A DNA stretch of 64,000 nt from Thysanoteuthis rhombus. Its lineage: Eukaryota > Mollusca > Cephalopoda > Oegopsida > Thysanoteuthidae. The translations under genes and the position numbers were made by a program. Where the stretch lies: contig OY735211.1 in the NCBI GenBank assembly GCA_963457665.1, forward strand, positions 35,393,747 through 35,457,746, in the 5' to 3' direction. Under the pieces are notes generated by a model. It saw only the letters and a program-made list of their open reading frames with translations. It was not told where the DNA came from and searched no databases. Shown one piece after another: positions 1-11,429 of this stretch (positions are counted from its first letter, which is position 1; every line of letters starts with the position of its first letter).

Positions 1-2635
1 GTCACAGAGACAAAAGTGAAAGGTCAACCCCCTCCAACCCTAAATGTTGACATGTTGCTGCTTCACCTGGCACAAGCTGATTATTTCATTTTCAAGTCAT
101 TTGGATTCTGAGAAAGTATTTTTATTATCAACTTCTATTGAGCTTACAGTTTTCCCCATCTTGCTTTTTTATCAAGTTCTAGGTCGAATATCCACTGACT
201 ATTCAAGTGAATAGCATGAAATTTGAATAAATAAGTAGTTTCCTGCAAGACTTGAACTCAAATCAGATCTCCCAGGGGCTGATCTTGCATAGATAATTCA
301 GTCAGAATGATTAGACATAGTCCAAATTTAATTAGTAACTTGAAAGATCAAAAAATATTGAGCTCTGGTTAGAGAACCAACCTAAACAATACAACTCAGA
401 AAAGGAGGTGAACAAGATCTTGCATTGCAGTGCTATTAAATAGATCTCATTTCTCATCTTCTCAGTTTTCATCCCTGCTTAGTTTGATAAATTAAAAACT
501 AGATTTGATCACCACCAAGCTTGTCCGATTGAGGTTATATTAACATCTGTGACTACAAAGTGTAGGTTATCTATACATACAACTAGGAATCTGTCCCTTT
601 GCATAATTCAACTTACCCATGTGTATATAAATACATCAATTAGTCTATAGTCTAAAGATGAAAAAAGCAACTATTTCACCCAACAAATACTTGAATATTT
701 GATCAATATTTTGCTGTTAACTACATATCAGGCTCTAGATTTACTGGTCCATCCTTGTACATGTTAGCCTTAGTTTGGGGTTAAAAAATGTAAAAAGGAA
801 CTTCAGCTTATTGCAAGCAAACTAATGCACATTTATCAGTTGTGCGATTTACACAAAAAATATTTGAAAGAGTGAAAAATGAACTCTTCACTATATTGTT
901 GTTTTGATAAAAATAGGGATTGTGAGAATACATGATGTCTAACATATAAATATTTAAAACTCCACCTGTATGAACAAATACATTAACAAGAAAAAATATA
1001 TTGGATTCATACTCTACTTGTGATATTATTTAAATTTCCTAGTGCATTGTCAATTATTATTTTTGATTGGAATTTTTAACTAGTTGGGTTTTGCTTATTT
1101 CCGTTCAATGCTGTCCTAGAAATCATGGAATAATGACACAGGATTTACCATAAAAATCAACCGAAATGAAGATGAAAGAGCTACGAGTAAAAGAGAAAAT
1201 AATTCGTTATGGCTTACTTGTTTTCTCAATTGTTCAGAGCTCGATACTAATAGTATTTGAACAATGATATTTTTTCTATACAGCTCAAGCAACTCTTCAT
1301 GTCAATAATCAGTACCATATAAACAGCTGAACTTTGAAGTGACCGAATCAAAAAAAAAAAAAAAAATGACAATATGATCAATTAGTCATTGGCAAATGTG
1401 TTGAAACCAGTGACATACTGAGAACTCTTCCATTTTCTATTTTCTCCCTCTGGGGAATCTTTCTCAACTTACTAATCACTCTTCCATTTTACAAAAATCT
1501 TTCAAGACAGCTTGGCGCCAAACAAGATGTATGTCATAATCTATTTATATAATGAAAAGTGTAGCCTTTTCACTTTGTTTCTCGGTCTGTAATACATAAT
1601 AAAAAAAAGACAAAATTTATATTTTGCCGACAAAAATATCTCCTGCCTACCATTTGAAACAATGGACTCTTCCAATTGTTCAGTGAAATTCTAGTAAAAC
1701 CTCAAATGAAATTGATAAGTTGTAAACATCTATTTACACTATAAACAGCTTTGAAACAGAGGACTATTAAGGCTTAAAGTAAGTAACAAAATGTGAAGAA
1801 ATCACTCTAGCTCCGGAGAAACCCTGTTAGATATTTTTACTGAGTATATTATGGCTTCAAACATATATAACTAATGATAGATAACACCTGTTACTGCATA
1901 TCAATTAGCTGTATTTGCATATAATCATATACATTTGATCATTTTCTGGTTTTATATTAGCATTCCTAATTATTTAACTATTAGAAAAATATATACAATC
2001 AAATCATCCCATAAGTAATGTCGAAATCTGATTGTGATAGATGTACCATTCTGAAATATCTAAATGATAATACACACTGGTAAGTTATGTGATTACAGTC
2101 CAACTCAACTTAATTACTAACTTGACACTCCTAAAGATAACAGTGTCTATAAATCACAAAAGACATGCAAAATAGATAAAACAATAGCAACCCAAAATAT
2201 TCACGGTGTTTATGGGATAGATTCTTTAAACAAAAGAAATTGCTGAAGATGGTTTGAAAGGTTCAGGAAAGGTGGCTTCAGCTTAAGAGAAGTGCCACAA
2301 ACATGTAGTCCTGTTGAGTTTAACGATGATCCACTTTCGTATGTACTCGATTCGGGGAAAATTAATAGATATATGTCAAGTTCTATGCTAAAATAAACAT
2401 CAAAAGTTGTCTAATTTAGAATTCATCAATTGGGTTTCAAACAGCGAATAGTTTTTTTTTTAAAGTACATTTGGTTTGATGAATTAGTTTATAAACAGCT
2501 AAATAATGGGTTGAACCAGGGTTTGAAATAAGATCAAAGAACTCTAATAGCAGATCCACAAAATAGTGGCAGTAGATTCAAAACGTGCCGGACCATAGGA
2601 GTTGTCGGACTTTAGAGCTGCAGATTAGAGAGGTA
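1..2635. other. AT-rich intergenic or intronic DNA, nothing recognised
   Basis: No open frame of note and no transposon motif was recognised on either strand. The only distinct element is an A17 run at 1350-1366. Short A/T runs are scattered throughout. Confidence 0.6.
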
Positions 2636-2915
2636 CAAGATGTAGCTTTATAATCCTTGTTACCATTCAAAGGAGTCAAGTGCAAAACTTGCTGTTAGCG
2701 AGGCTTGTCTACTTTACATGTAGAGCAAGATAAGGCTGAAAATTATATCAGTTGAAATGAGGACAAGGATTCTAGTCTACATAATTCATGAAATCATGCA
2801 GATAATGTCCTGAATCCAAGTAAGTAGTGTTACAGTCCTTACGGCCATTTAAATGAGTCATGTGTGAAAATTGTAGTCAGTGAAGCTTGTCTGCTTTGCA
2901 TGTTGAGTACAATTT
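2636..2915. repeat. Degenerate direct duplication, 182-bp offset
   Basis: Two blocks of about 80-100 bp align at a constant 182-bp offset: the CCTT at 2655 matches 2837, and GCTTGTCT at 2703 matches 2885. The fixed offset shows there is no net indel between the copies. They are clearly diverged. This could be the remains of a 182-bp satellite or a local duplication. A small open frame over the second copy shows no recognisable protein. Confidence 0.6.
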
Positions 2916-3773
2916 TTGAGACAGACAGTTTATTTCATTTCTTGATCAAGATTACAAAAGAAGTGTCTGCTTGGTGGATAGAAACTAACATGAAAAGCAA
3001 AGTGGAGAAAAAAAATATTAGAAGCAACAATGTGTACGAAGTAACAAAGACAAGGGCGAAAAAAAAAGCAAAACATTCTTTAGGTGCTCATCGAACCCTA
3101 CATAATCAAAGAATGGTTTGATGCATTTGAAAGGTAATGAGAATGCAAAATGGTTTGTGGCAAGCAGTAAGGGGGAGGGAACTTCAAAAGAGGGACTGGG
3201 TATGAATATTAAGACATCAAAAGGAGCAAAAAGAAGTGTCAAAGAGTGGCTTAAAAGGGAGAAGTAAAATAAAGTAGTTGGGTGGAAGCCATCAGACAGC
3301 TAGGGTGGGACCCATCTCTTAATAGAAAGGATGAAAGAAAAACACTATGATTTCAATCCCCCCCCCCGATAAAACTGTTATATCTTTTGTATACATGCCT
3401 TACAAGCAATTGGAAAACGTGAAGTAATTTTGATGAAATACAGATATAGAGAATAGCTTTTAGGACCATAAAAGCTGAAGAATCAGATTTTGAGAGATTC
3501 TAATGGTTTCAGATTACTCTGCCTCTCTATGTGATAAAATTGGACTGGATTTCAAACCATTAACCACTTATGAACGCCTGACAAGACAATCTGAGTGATA
3601 TATCTAATGAGAACTTTCCTTGTTCTGGATGTTCTATTTCATCAAATTGATTTTCTGGTTAAGATTTATCTAACATATTGTGTGGCAAAATCAAATGTTT
3701 GCCTATTTCAATTTGTTCTTGGTGAAAATATAAACACACACACACATTTTGGAAGCACATTTACTCCCTTGAA

Positions 3774-3898
3774 AACAACTGATGAGATATCCGATGATAA
3801 ATGTCTTCCTTCTTACAGCAGCTAACAAAGTATCTCATAATAAATATCTTCATTCTTAAAGCAGCTAACAAAATATCTCCAGAGAAATTTCTGTCCTT
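3774..3898. repeat. 43-bp minisatellite, about 3 copies
   Basis: The motif AGCAGCTAACAAA recurs at 3817 and 3860, a 43-bp period. Each copy is followed by TATCTC and a TATCTTC/TGTCTTC block, and a related but less exact unit precedes 3817. A diverged echo (GGCTGACCAGATAT) lies near 3976. Confidence 0.65.
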
Positions 3899-4965
3899 GG
3901 TCTTTTTATCATTGTAGTGAATCAGATAACTCATAGATGGTGATGATGGCAGTGAAACAATGATTGTCTTGGAGCGGCTGACCAGATATTTTGTCAATAT
4001 GATATAAAAAAAACAAAAAAACAAAAAACAAACAAACTTGTAATTGAATATGCGCTGAGATCATTGCCAGAACTTGAGCATTATAGACCAGTGATTCTCA
4101 AACAGAAGCACTTAGAGGGAAGGAATTAAGTAAGGGGAAGAATTTAAGCCCATGAAAGAACATATAATGGAAAGATTAATGGCGAAAAAATTACTAGATT
4201 CAAAATAGAAGAGGAATTGAGGAAATTTATGATTCTACGGAATATGACCTGAAACATCGTTGAAGATTTTTACATAAATATATTCACACATACAAGAAAG
4301 AGGTGCTGAGAAAATAATTATCATTCTAAGAATTGTTTTGATCAGGATCTTCACTTCTGTTCTTATATTCATTATGTTTAGGCCAATGTATTTTCTGGCC
4401 TCCTTCAGATATATGTTGGATCTAGTAAGCTTGGAATGTGGTTAACAATCTACTTTGAATTTGTTGTTGCAACTTTCATTCGAACAGGAAATCCAAAAAT
4501 GCAACATTAGTCCTTCACATTCAGATATGCGAATTTGTTGAATTGGAGTAATGACAATTTATTTCAAAGAAATTAAAAATTTTGTCTAAATACTCAAAAG
4601 CAACCATGGAATCTATTAGTGAAACAGTGTTGAAAACAGCAAAGATAAGGACACAGGTCTGAATAATTCATGAAATGCAAGGACATTCATTCTTGTCTTT
4701 TTAAAAATATGTTTGAATTTCTGATCAGGACAAATCTTACTTATAATATATGAGGGTAGGAACGAAAGGTAGTTTAATAAGAGGGCAGGAAGTGAGAGGG
4801 CAGAAAAGAAGGTTACATAGTTTATTGAGTGAATAGGAAGATTTTTGCTCATAAAATTCGTTTGTACAACATTCAAATTGAAACTGAGACAGGCACGAAG
4901 ATTGGAATGGAGATAATGAGAAGATACAGACAAAGGGTGAGTAAAGCAGAGCTATGAGATGATAG
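3899..4965. other. AT-rich DNA, nothing recognised
   Basis: No coding or transposon signal was found. Overlapping minus-strand open frames at 4616-5000 have low-complexity Leu/Ser/Phe-rich translations and no recognisable domain. Confidence 0.5.
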
Positions 4966-4985
4966 ATAAATTTAGTTGTCAACGT

Positions 4986-5013
4986 CCGTGGAATTTCCAC
5001 GGGTCCAGCTAGT
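4986..5013 (+). mobile_element. Helitron-like 3' terminus
   Basis: A palindrome CCGTGGAATTTCCACGG at 4986-5002 (8-bp arms around one central base) is followed 6 bases later by CTAG at 5009-5012, and then a T. Helitron transposons end in a short GC-rich hairpin, a few bases, and CTRR (often CTAG), and they insert between A and T. The layout fits that rule. No 5' TC end or Rep/helicase coding sequence was found, so this is at best a non-autonomous or truncated copy. A chance palindrome is the alternative. Confidence 0.4.
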
Positions 5014-5307
5014 CTTCAACATTATCTTCAATGTTATCTTTAAATACCTTTGAGGTTATCTTTGAATTTCATCTTGAATAATACCTTCTAATACATGATC
5101 AAATCTTAAACCAAACTCACTACATGATTTCTACACGTGCCAACGTTTTTCAAATCGATGGATTTCTTTTGATCATTGCGTTATTACTGACACAAACCAC
5201 AACACACAAAAGGAATATGGAGGTAGGAGGTGCCTTCGGCTTGTGTTATTGGGTTTAGAGATCAGTCTCCTCTTTGGGGAGGATTAAAAGGATCGTCACT
5301 TCCTCAA

Positions 5308-5406
5308 CAGCTTACAGCACTGGATATTCCAGGACAGTCACACATCCAAGCATTGACCAGGCTCGATTTTGCTAAAATTCGGTGATTGCACGAGAACTGG
5401 TGTATC
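5308..5406 (-). pseudogene. 5S rRNA-derived sequence (5S pseudogene or SINE3-type head)
   Basis: Read on the minus strand, about 100 bases align along most of a metazoan 5S rRNA. The matches include the GAGCCTGGTCAATGCTTGGATG region, which corresponds to the universal GGGCCTGGTTAGTACTTGGATG region. After it come a degraded version of the GGGAGACCGCCTGGGAATACC region and a 3' end close to GTGCTGTAGGCTT. The first 20 or so 5S bases are degraded. Several substitutions fall in the internal control region (boxes A and C), so it is unlikely to be a working 5S gene. It could be a dispersed 5S pseudogene or the head of a 5S-derived SINE. The sequence downstream on the minus strand (about 5220-5307) could be the SINE body. 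It is a single copy in this window. Confidence 0.7.
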
Positions 5407-5639
5407 AAAAACAATTTGGCTGTAATTTATATCAGGTATCCATGTAAACACATTAACTAAAGCAAAAAAATAAATACCCCCCCCGTCATCAGTTAAGCAG
5501 ATTACAAATTCTCTGGTACTTATTTACAGCAGAAAATGTCAGAAAAAAACTGCTCTCGTGTCAAGGATTAGCAGCTCTGCTAAAGTTCAGGTAGTATAAA
5601 CGTATCTACATATGCAAATATACGACTGACGGAAAGCAC

Positions 5640-5715
5640 GCATACAAGGGTTATGTATAGCTCAGTGATAGAAAAATGAATCGACAGTTGAGAGATCTGA
5701 AAAGTTTTTCCAAAG
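5640..5715 (+). repeat. Possible tRNA-like SINE remnant
   Basis: TATAGCTCAGTGATAG at 5655-5670 resembles a tRNA D-arm/box A. The expected box B downstream (near 5690-5710) is not convincing. Weak call. Confidence 0.22.
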
Positions 5716-6117
5716 TGCCTGATTAATGAGACTTATCAAACATTTACACCGACTGGTTTGTTTCTCAGTAGAGCAAAGGATCCTCCTTTCTCACAAAAAT
5801 GCAGTCTGAGATTGAAACTGACACAATGGATTTAATATTTACATGGGTGAACATTCAATAGAAATGACACAAACAGCAAGTCACATCTGTTGTTATACTT
5901 ACTGATCTTTCATTGTTGAAAACATTTTTGGGGTATCCTAGATAAATAAGCCGTAAGTAAAATGATATGAAGTATAGAATGACATCAATATACAATACGC
6001 ATAATAATACCTTATAGAAAATGACAAAGTAAACGTATGACATAAACTATATACTAAGGAAGAGAGGTGGTGTTTGATCAACACTGCTGGGGTGCCATGT
6101 TATAACAGTTTTGTTTT

Positions 6118-6312
6118 TAAAATCCCCGAAACAGTTACATGGTAAACAACTGATGATCCCAACAAAAGATAATTCATACATTGTACCATGATAACGAAGT
6201 ATACGTAAAACAGGGGAAAAACACTGAAGAAAATTACATAAATTGCATTGACAGATATTGGGAAATAGGTGACTGAAGCGATACAAAAAATCTTTCGAAA
6301 AAAGTTTGTGTG
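6118..6312 (-). repeat. Dispersed repeat copy A (partner at 61.3 kb)
   Basis: The reverse complement of this stretch aligns with 61305-61474 over most of its length. Shared blocks include TCATTTCCCAATATC-like, TTTTCTTCAG and CATCAGTTGTTTACCATGTAACTGTTTC. Its translation gives a short apparently shared peptide (GSSVVYHVTVSG), but both copies are short and interrupted. It is best read as an unclassified interspersed repeat. Confidence 0.6.
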
Positions 6313-6334
6313 TTTGAACACACTAACAGGGCAG

Positions 6335-6410
6335 TTTGGTGGCTCAGGGAGTTTTATTTTTCACCAGTACCAGCGATTGGTGTTTGAGCCAAGTGGCCAG
6401 AATTTCAAAT
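6335..6410 (+). repeat. tRNA-like SINE head, degenerate
   Basis: TTTGGTGGCTCAGGGAG resembles a box A. A loose box B-like stretch (GAATTTCAAATC) follows about 55 bases later. It abuts the dispersed repeat copy just upstream. No clear body or tail. Confidence 0.3.
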
Positions 6411-6782
6411 CTTTCTAAACAGGTAGACCTTACTTCATTTGAAATATTGGTACAACACAATTATCAATTCACCATTTACCCTCTTTACCATTCTAAAGCA
6501 AAGCCTAGTAAATATATATGCAGACAAGCATACACTCACTTGAAAAATACATTGTTTCATGCATAAGTGGAAATTTTGCCTGAATCTTCAATACAAGGGA
6601 TTATTTCATGATATAATGATTCTTCCCTTAAACCTTCCTTATTCTTCAATATACATTCAAGCAATGTTGAATGAAATTTCTTTCAGGAAGGTAGATTTTT
6701 TTCATATTTGACTTTTTAGCCTAGGTAAACTACTTCATAATTATTGGTTTTCTTCAAGTGTTGCTGCTCTTTTGTCTCCAAA

Positions 6783-6852
6783 GAGCCAAAGTATGGCTTG
6801 ATCCAGACTTCCAAAAACCAAGACTAATGCTTTCTCCACTGAGCCATGTCCT
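6783..6852 (-). repeat. tRNA-like SINE head, minus strand
   Basis: On the minus strand, GACATGGCTCAGTGGAGAAAGC is a good box A/D-arm match. A box B-like GTCTGGATCAAGCC follows at about the right spacing for a tRNA. It lacks a recognisable body. Confidence 0.35.
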
Positions 6853-6899
6853 ATAAGACATTAATACACGTAGTATATCATTTTAAATGAATGTATACC

Positions 6900-7516
6900 T
6901 GGGTACATATTTATTAACCTCTGCTTAGTCTAATACAAGGTTAAATGGTGAGGTGAAAAGAAATTGTGAGTTCAGTCTCAAAGCCTAGCAGTGCAGAACT
7001 GACTCAGTGAAGGAAGCAGAGTAACAATACAAGAAGTGACTATTACAAAGACTTATATCTCTGGGAAGAATGCCAGTCTTGTCCCTCTCCCCCAAGAAAT
7101 AAAAGATTCAATTCTCCGATGGTTACTGGATACAAGAGAAGACTGAAGATGTAGTTTCTGAAACATTGTGATAAAAACAACCAAGACGAAAATGCAAGAA
7201 AGAATTATTGTAAAACAAAACTTTCACACCATATGAGTTTTGGAGAGCTTTTTTGTTAGCCCCCATCAAAAGTTAACTTCCATGATTTCAAAGTATGGAA
7301 GCCTACAGAGGAAAAAGGATTTCTGCATTCTTTTTCTTGTTGACTAGAAACTCAATTTGTGGTTTGAGTTTGGGGTCCAATTTTTTAACAGTAATTTGAT
7401 TTTTGAGAGCAAAAACATTTCAACCTTTCTCCTAAATGGTCAATTTTTTTAGTTAGTCTCCAGATCAGTTAAGTTGTCAGTTTTAGCAATTTTGACCTAA
7501 GAAGAGACCAATGCTG

Positions 7517-7551
<35 letters not shown>

Positions 7552-8671
7552 CATAAAAGAAGCAATATGAGACATAGCATTTGTGGGCTTTTTTGTTATT
7601 CTTCATCTGACCAACATTTTCAGAATCAGTGTGGATTGATTGATTAAACATATTTTACTGCACTCTCAGATACCTTAAGAGTTAGGGTTTTCATGGTGTG
7701 GATAAACAAAGAAGCAAAAACAAAGAAAGAAAAGAAAATGTAACCACAATTATTTTTTTTTCTTTTTCTATTAGACCTCTATACTTCAAAGTCATGGACA
7801 TTAACTTTCGGTAAGAGCTAATAAAAAAAAATCCAATTTTTTTTATACTGAATTGTACAGGATTATTTCCAAAGTAAAAACAATTTAACACAATATTAAT
7901 TCAGATACCTCAAGAGATGTGTCACTTTCCTTCTTCTAATTTCCTTCTCACTACCTCAATTACGGTTTAAACTTTAGCATGAAAATATTTAAGACAAACC
8001 TGACAACCCAGGTCAACATATACCTTTTTGCTAAAGCATCAAACAAGTTCAGCTATGCTGTTAAGCAATTAGCCGTTTTTTTATCTCTCATTATGGAGAG
8101 AACAAGTCATTGTTTTGTGTGAGCAACAACAAGTTTCAACTGACTCATGATGGTAATTAATTGCTCAGGCTAGAAAGAATCAGACACTGGAAATAAACAT
8201 ATTTTGTAATTCAATTATTTCACTGTCCTCAGACACGAACTGTTTCAAGAGACTAATAATAGGCTTATTTAATATGCAATACGTTTTTGTCTTTCTGACA
8301 GAGGAGTGCTAATTAAAATTATTCAACTTGAGACGTACAGAGTGACAGCTGAACATTCACTATTCTTTGTCTAAAAATTTAAATGACAAGTCCACGTGGA
8401 GTTCATTTTTGCTATCTTAGTCTTCTTGTTAGTTCTTCCAATCCTGTTAAAACGCCTAGAAAACAACTGGGTCAATTCTGGACATCATTTTCTGACCAAA
8501 AAGAACTTTTTTCAAGTTTAATTAGGAGTGTGGCAAACTAGACACAGGGCAAGTCTTCCAAGGCTTCTTTATGAGAATTGGTCACAAATTACCTCCAAAC
8601 TTTTCTCTTTCTTCAAAAAAAAAAAAAAATGTTCAGGATTTTGACCTAGAAAAAAAAAAGGTAATCTAAAG
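6900..8671. other. AT-rich DNA; only a long A-run
   Basis: Holds an A30 run at 7520-7549 and an A15 run at 8615-8629. No gene signal. Part of 7060-7200 loosely resembles 29230-29340 (shared GGTTACTGGATACA with similar flanks), so it may be an old dispersed repeat. Confidence 0.45.
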
Positions 8672-9195
8672 CAGCCTTTCCCAACCTTTTTAGCTGGTAG
8701 GAACCCTTGAAATAACTTTCATAGCATAAAAAAAATGATAAATGTCGCTAATGACATATCAGTATGTTAAAAAATTTATATGTATAATAGTAATTATCTG
8801 TATTCTTCAGTATACAGGAAGCCATTTTTTTTAAACATATTTGTTCATTTTGGTAAACATTTCAATACACTTAGTTTACTCCAGTCCCCTCTCAACCAAA
8901 GGATATTTGATATTTTCCTTGAAAAATATTGATAAGCTTAGCTTACCCTTCATAAATTAATGTTTTTTATGAACTTGATATATTTACATAATAGATATGA
9001 GTCAGAAGGCTAACATAACAATATTATCAAATAACAAATTGAATACAAAGAGCAGTTTTCTAAAGATAGAATCTTGGCAAATGAAAATGAAGTTTATAAA
9101 TTTAAACCCATATGTATTTTTACAGAATATCTAAAAAAAAAAAAAAACAATCATGAAACCCAGGGGTTCTGGAAAACTCAGGTTGAGAAAGGCTG
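8672..9195. mobile_element. hAT-type MITE, family 1, copy A
   Basis: Starts CAGCCTTTCCCAACC and ends GGTTGAGAAAGGCTG. The second is the inverted complement of the first with one or two changes. This is the CAG...CTG terminal inverted repeat typical of hAT (Charlie-like) elements. Flanking 8-mers (ATCTAAAG and AGGGAAAA) agree at only 4 of 8 positions, so the target duplication is decayed. The interior has no transposase frame and contains an A15 run. The interior is shared with 29746-30335 (the AAGCTTAGCTTACC and GATAGAATCTTG blocks), which supports a real family. Confidence 0.8.
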
Positions 9196-10133
9196 AGGGA
9201 AAATTCCTTCAAGTATTTGGTATAAGGAATTAATTCAAATTTTCCATTAAGCTATAAAAAGGTAACAGGCCTAAATTTTATCTAAAGCCTGGATTTGGAT
9301 TAAGCTCTTCAAATCTGACAATTGCTTACAAAGAACTTCCTCATAATTTTTGAGAATATGATGTGGTGAAGACATTGATTCTACGACTACTCAATGACTA
9401 ACCAAACTGAAAATATCAACAGTTCTAAACTGAATTACAAAGTGCTTATTTATAGCAGGATTGCATCAAAATCTGTTTGTTATATTATTAGCAGAAAACT
9501 TAGGTTTCTATAACTTCCCTAATAAAAATATTGGAAAATATGTTCTTGATCAAAATGATAAATCTGTGTTTATTGTGGTGCTGATAATTTTTGAAATAGA
9601 GTCAAATCTTTATTTATTCAACAGATCATAGTAATCTTTGGTATATGTTCTTAATGCTTCAATTAGCCTCAAGTAATACATTTAGTCTTCAGTCATTATA
9701 AAGTAATGAATATTAGGATTACTACAATTATTCTCGATTTCTTCTTACAATTCTATGACTAACAAGTAATTTTGCATTTCACTTACTATAAAAATTTGCC
9801 TAATGAGCACAAATATTGTATTTGACAGTATGTAAGACCACCACACTTACATCCCTCCCCCCCAAAAAAGTATTCATCACATTCATTCTCCAGCCTAACA
9901 TTGGCCAGAACTTGAGGAGTAGTTAGAAAAAAAAAAGAAAAAAAAAAGGGTAATAGATGATAGAAATTAGGGGGAATCACTTTTTTCCTTAACATTCCCT
10001 TAATAAAATGAGGGGGAGGGGTCTTATATGCCATTAATCATATGCATTACAGTAGATCAAAAAAAAATTCTAATCATTAGTAAGAGATATTTGAAAAGTT
10101 TAATAGAAATAAAAATTTAAACACAAAAAAAGA

Positions 10134-10182
10134 AAGAACAAACATGTTGAATGGATTCAATATAATCAACATGTTTGTTCTT
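10134..10182. repeat. Perfect 17-bp hairpin
   Basis: AAGAACAAACATGTTGA at 10134-10150 and its exact reverse complement at 10166-10182 enclose a 15-base loop. Transcribed, it would fold into an uninterrupted stem. It may be a foldback MITE remnant or a local inversion duplication. The stem is short for a microRNA precursor. Confidence 0.75.
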
Positions 10183-10622
10183 GGTGATAGACGAAAGACG
10201 AGGTAGAAGAGGGGAAGGGAGCAAAATTGTTCATTCTTTTCACACCATAAAAATAGAGTAGAAATTGAATTGCAAAATCAAAAGTCGAAACTGGAAGAGC
10301 CTTTCAATGAACAAGGAAATACGAAGGTATAAAAACAGGGCCCCTGTTCAATACAATGAAGACAAAAATACAGAATCTTTGTTCCTCCACCTCCTCCTCC
10401 TCTTCCCTACAGCAAAAAATATAAACATGTTGAGAGTAAAACTGAAATAGAATGAAAAGAAACTTTTAAGGAACACTAGTCACTCTCATCCCTCACTTTA
10501 CCCATCAAATTTAATTTCCCCTCCGTGCCGACCCTAAAGGATTGATTGACCCTGAGGATGACAATTTCTTAAAAGATGAAAATGAAAACAGGTGATGTCA
10601 TCATTAACATTCACTTAAGACT

Positions 10623-11100
10623 TCAGAAAAGAGTGAAAAAGATAGAGGGAAGAAAGCAAGGTAGGGAAGAAAGCAAAGGATGAATGAAATGTAGGAAGGA
10701 AACTAACGAATGAAAGGAATAGAGAAAACGAACGAATGAAAAAATGAAGGGAACAAGCAGGAAAGAAGGGGGGAAAGAAGGAAAAGACAGAGGGAAAGAA
10801 GGAAAGGAGGGAGGGAAAGAAGGAAGGAAGGAAGGGAAAGAAGGAAGGGAGGGAGGAATGAAAGGAAGGGAGGGAGGAATGAAAGGAAGGGAGGGAGGAA
10901 TGAAAGGAAGGGAGGAATGAAAGGAAGGGAGGAATGAAAGGAAGGGAGGGAGGAATGAAAGGAAGGGAGGGAGGAATGAAAGGAAGGGAGGGAGGAATGA
11001 AAAGAGGGAGGGAGGAATGAAAAGAGGGAGGGAGGAATGAAAAGAGGGAGGGAGGAATGAAAAGAATGAAAGAATGAAAGAAAGAAAAAGAAAAAGCGAG
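10623..11100 (+). repeat. Polypurine minisatellite (GGAA/GGGA-rich)
   Basis: Nearly pure purine on the + strand. The core (about 10850-11060) is a tandem array built from AGGGAGGGAGGAATGAAA with unit lengths of 21, 17 and 20 bp. The 20-bp variants, starting AAAAGAGGG, are clustered at the 3' end. Flanks are irregular GAAA/GGAA. The long minus-strand open frames (Pro/Ser/Phe/Leu-rich) are by-products of the repeat and not proteins. Confidence 0.9.
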
Positions 11101-11299
11101 AACAGCTGATAGACAAGGAAGGGCAAATGCACAATTGTCAGATGAAATAAAAGATTCAGGAAAATGTTGAAGAGAAAGAAGATCAGCTGAAACAAAAAGT
11201 AAATGAACATTTTTTTCAAGAGGGATGCTTTTGTGATGGGAAAGAAAAAAAACTCTTAATAGGAAAAAGGATAAAAGTACAGTACTTAATGTATGGGAT

Positions 11300-11428
11300 G
11301 GGGTAGGGAGCAGCAGGTGCTGCGCCAGTTGCTGCTGACGTGGGGTCGGGAGACGAGGTTAAGGGCCACTTGTTGTAAACGCTGAAGAGAAGGGTACCTG
11401 AAGCACTCTGGATTGTGGTGTGACTCAT
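11300..11428 (-). other. GC/CpG-richer island with open frame; possible exon
   Basis: About 130 bp stand out from the surrounding AT-rich DNA by several CpGs and balanced codon choice. The minus frame opens with MSHTTIQSASG and continues through a Ser/Pro/Ala/Thr-rich stretch. An acceptor-like CTTCTCTTCAG lies inside, so a splice site rather than the ATG might define an exon. There is no clean donor, only AAGTACTG. I do not recognise the peptide. It could equally be chance or an old retroelement fragment. Confidence 0.2.
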
Positions 11429-11429
11429 G

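Noticed and set aside
5308-5406. Functional 5S rRNA gene
   Set aside because: There are too many substitutions in the internal promoter and structural regions, and the 5' end is degraded.
10623-11219. 198-codon and 143-codon minus-strand open frames
   Set aside because: They translate the GGAA/GGGA minisatellite into Pro/Ser/Phe/Leu repeats. No start context or domain.
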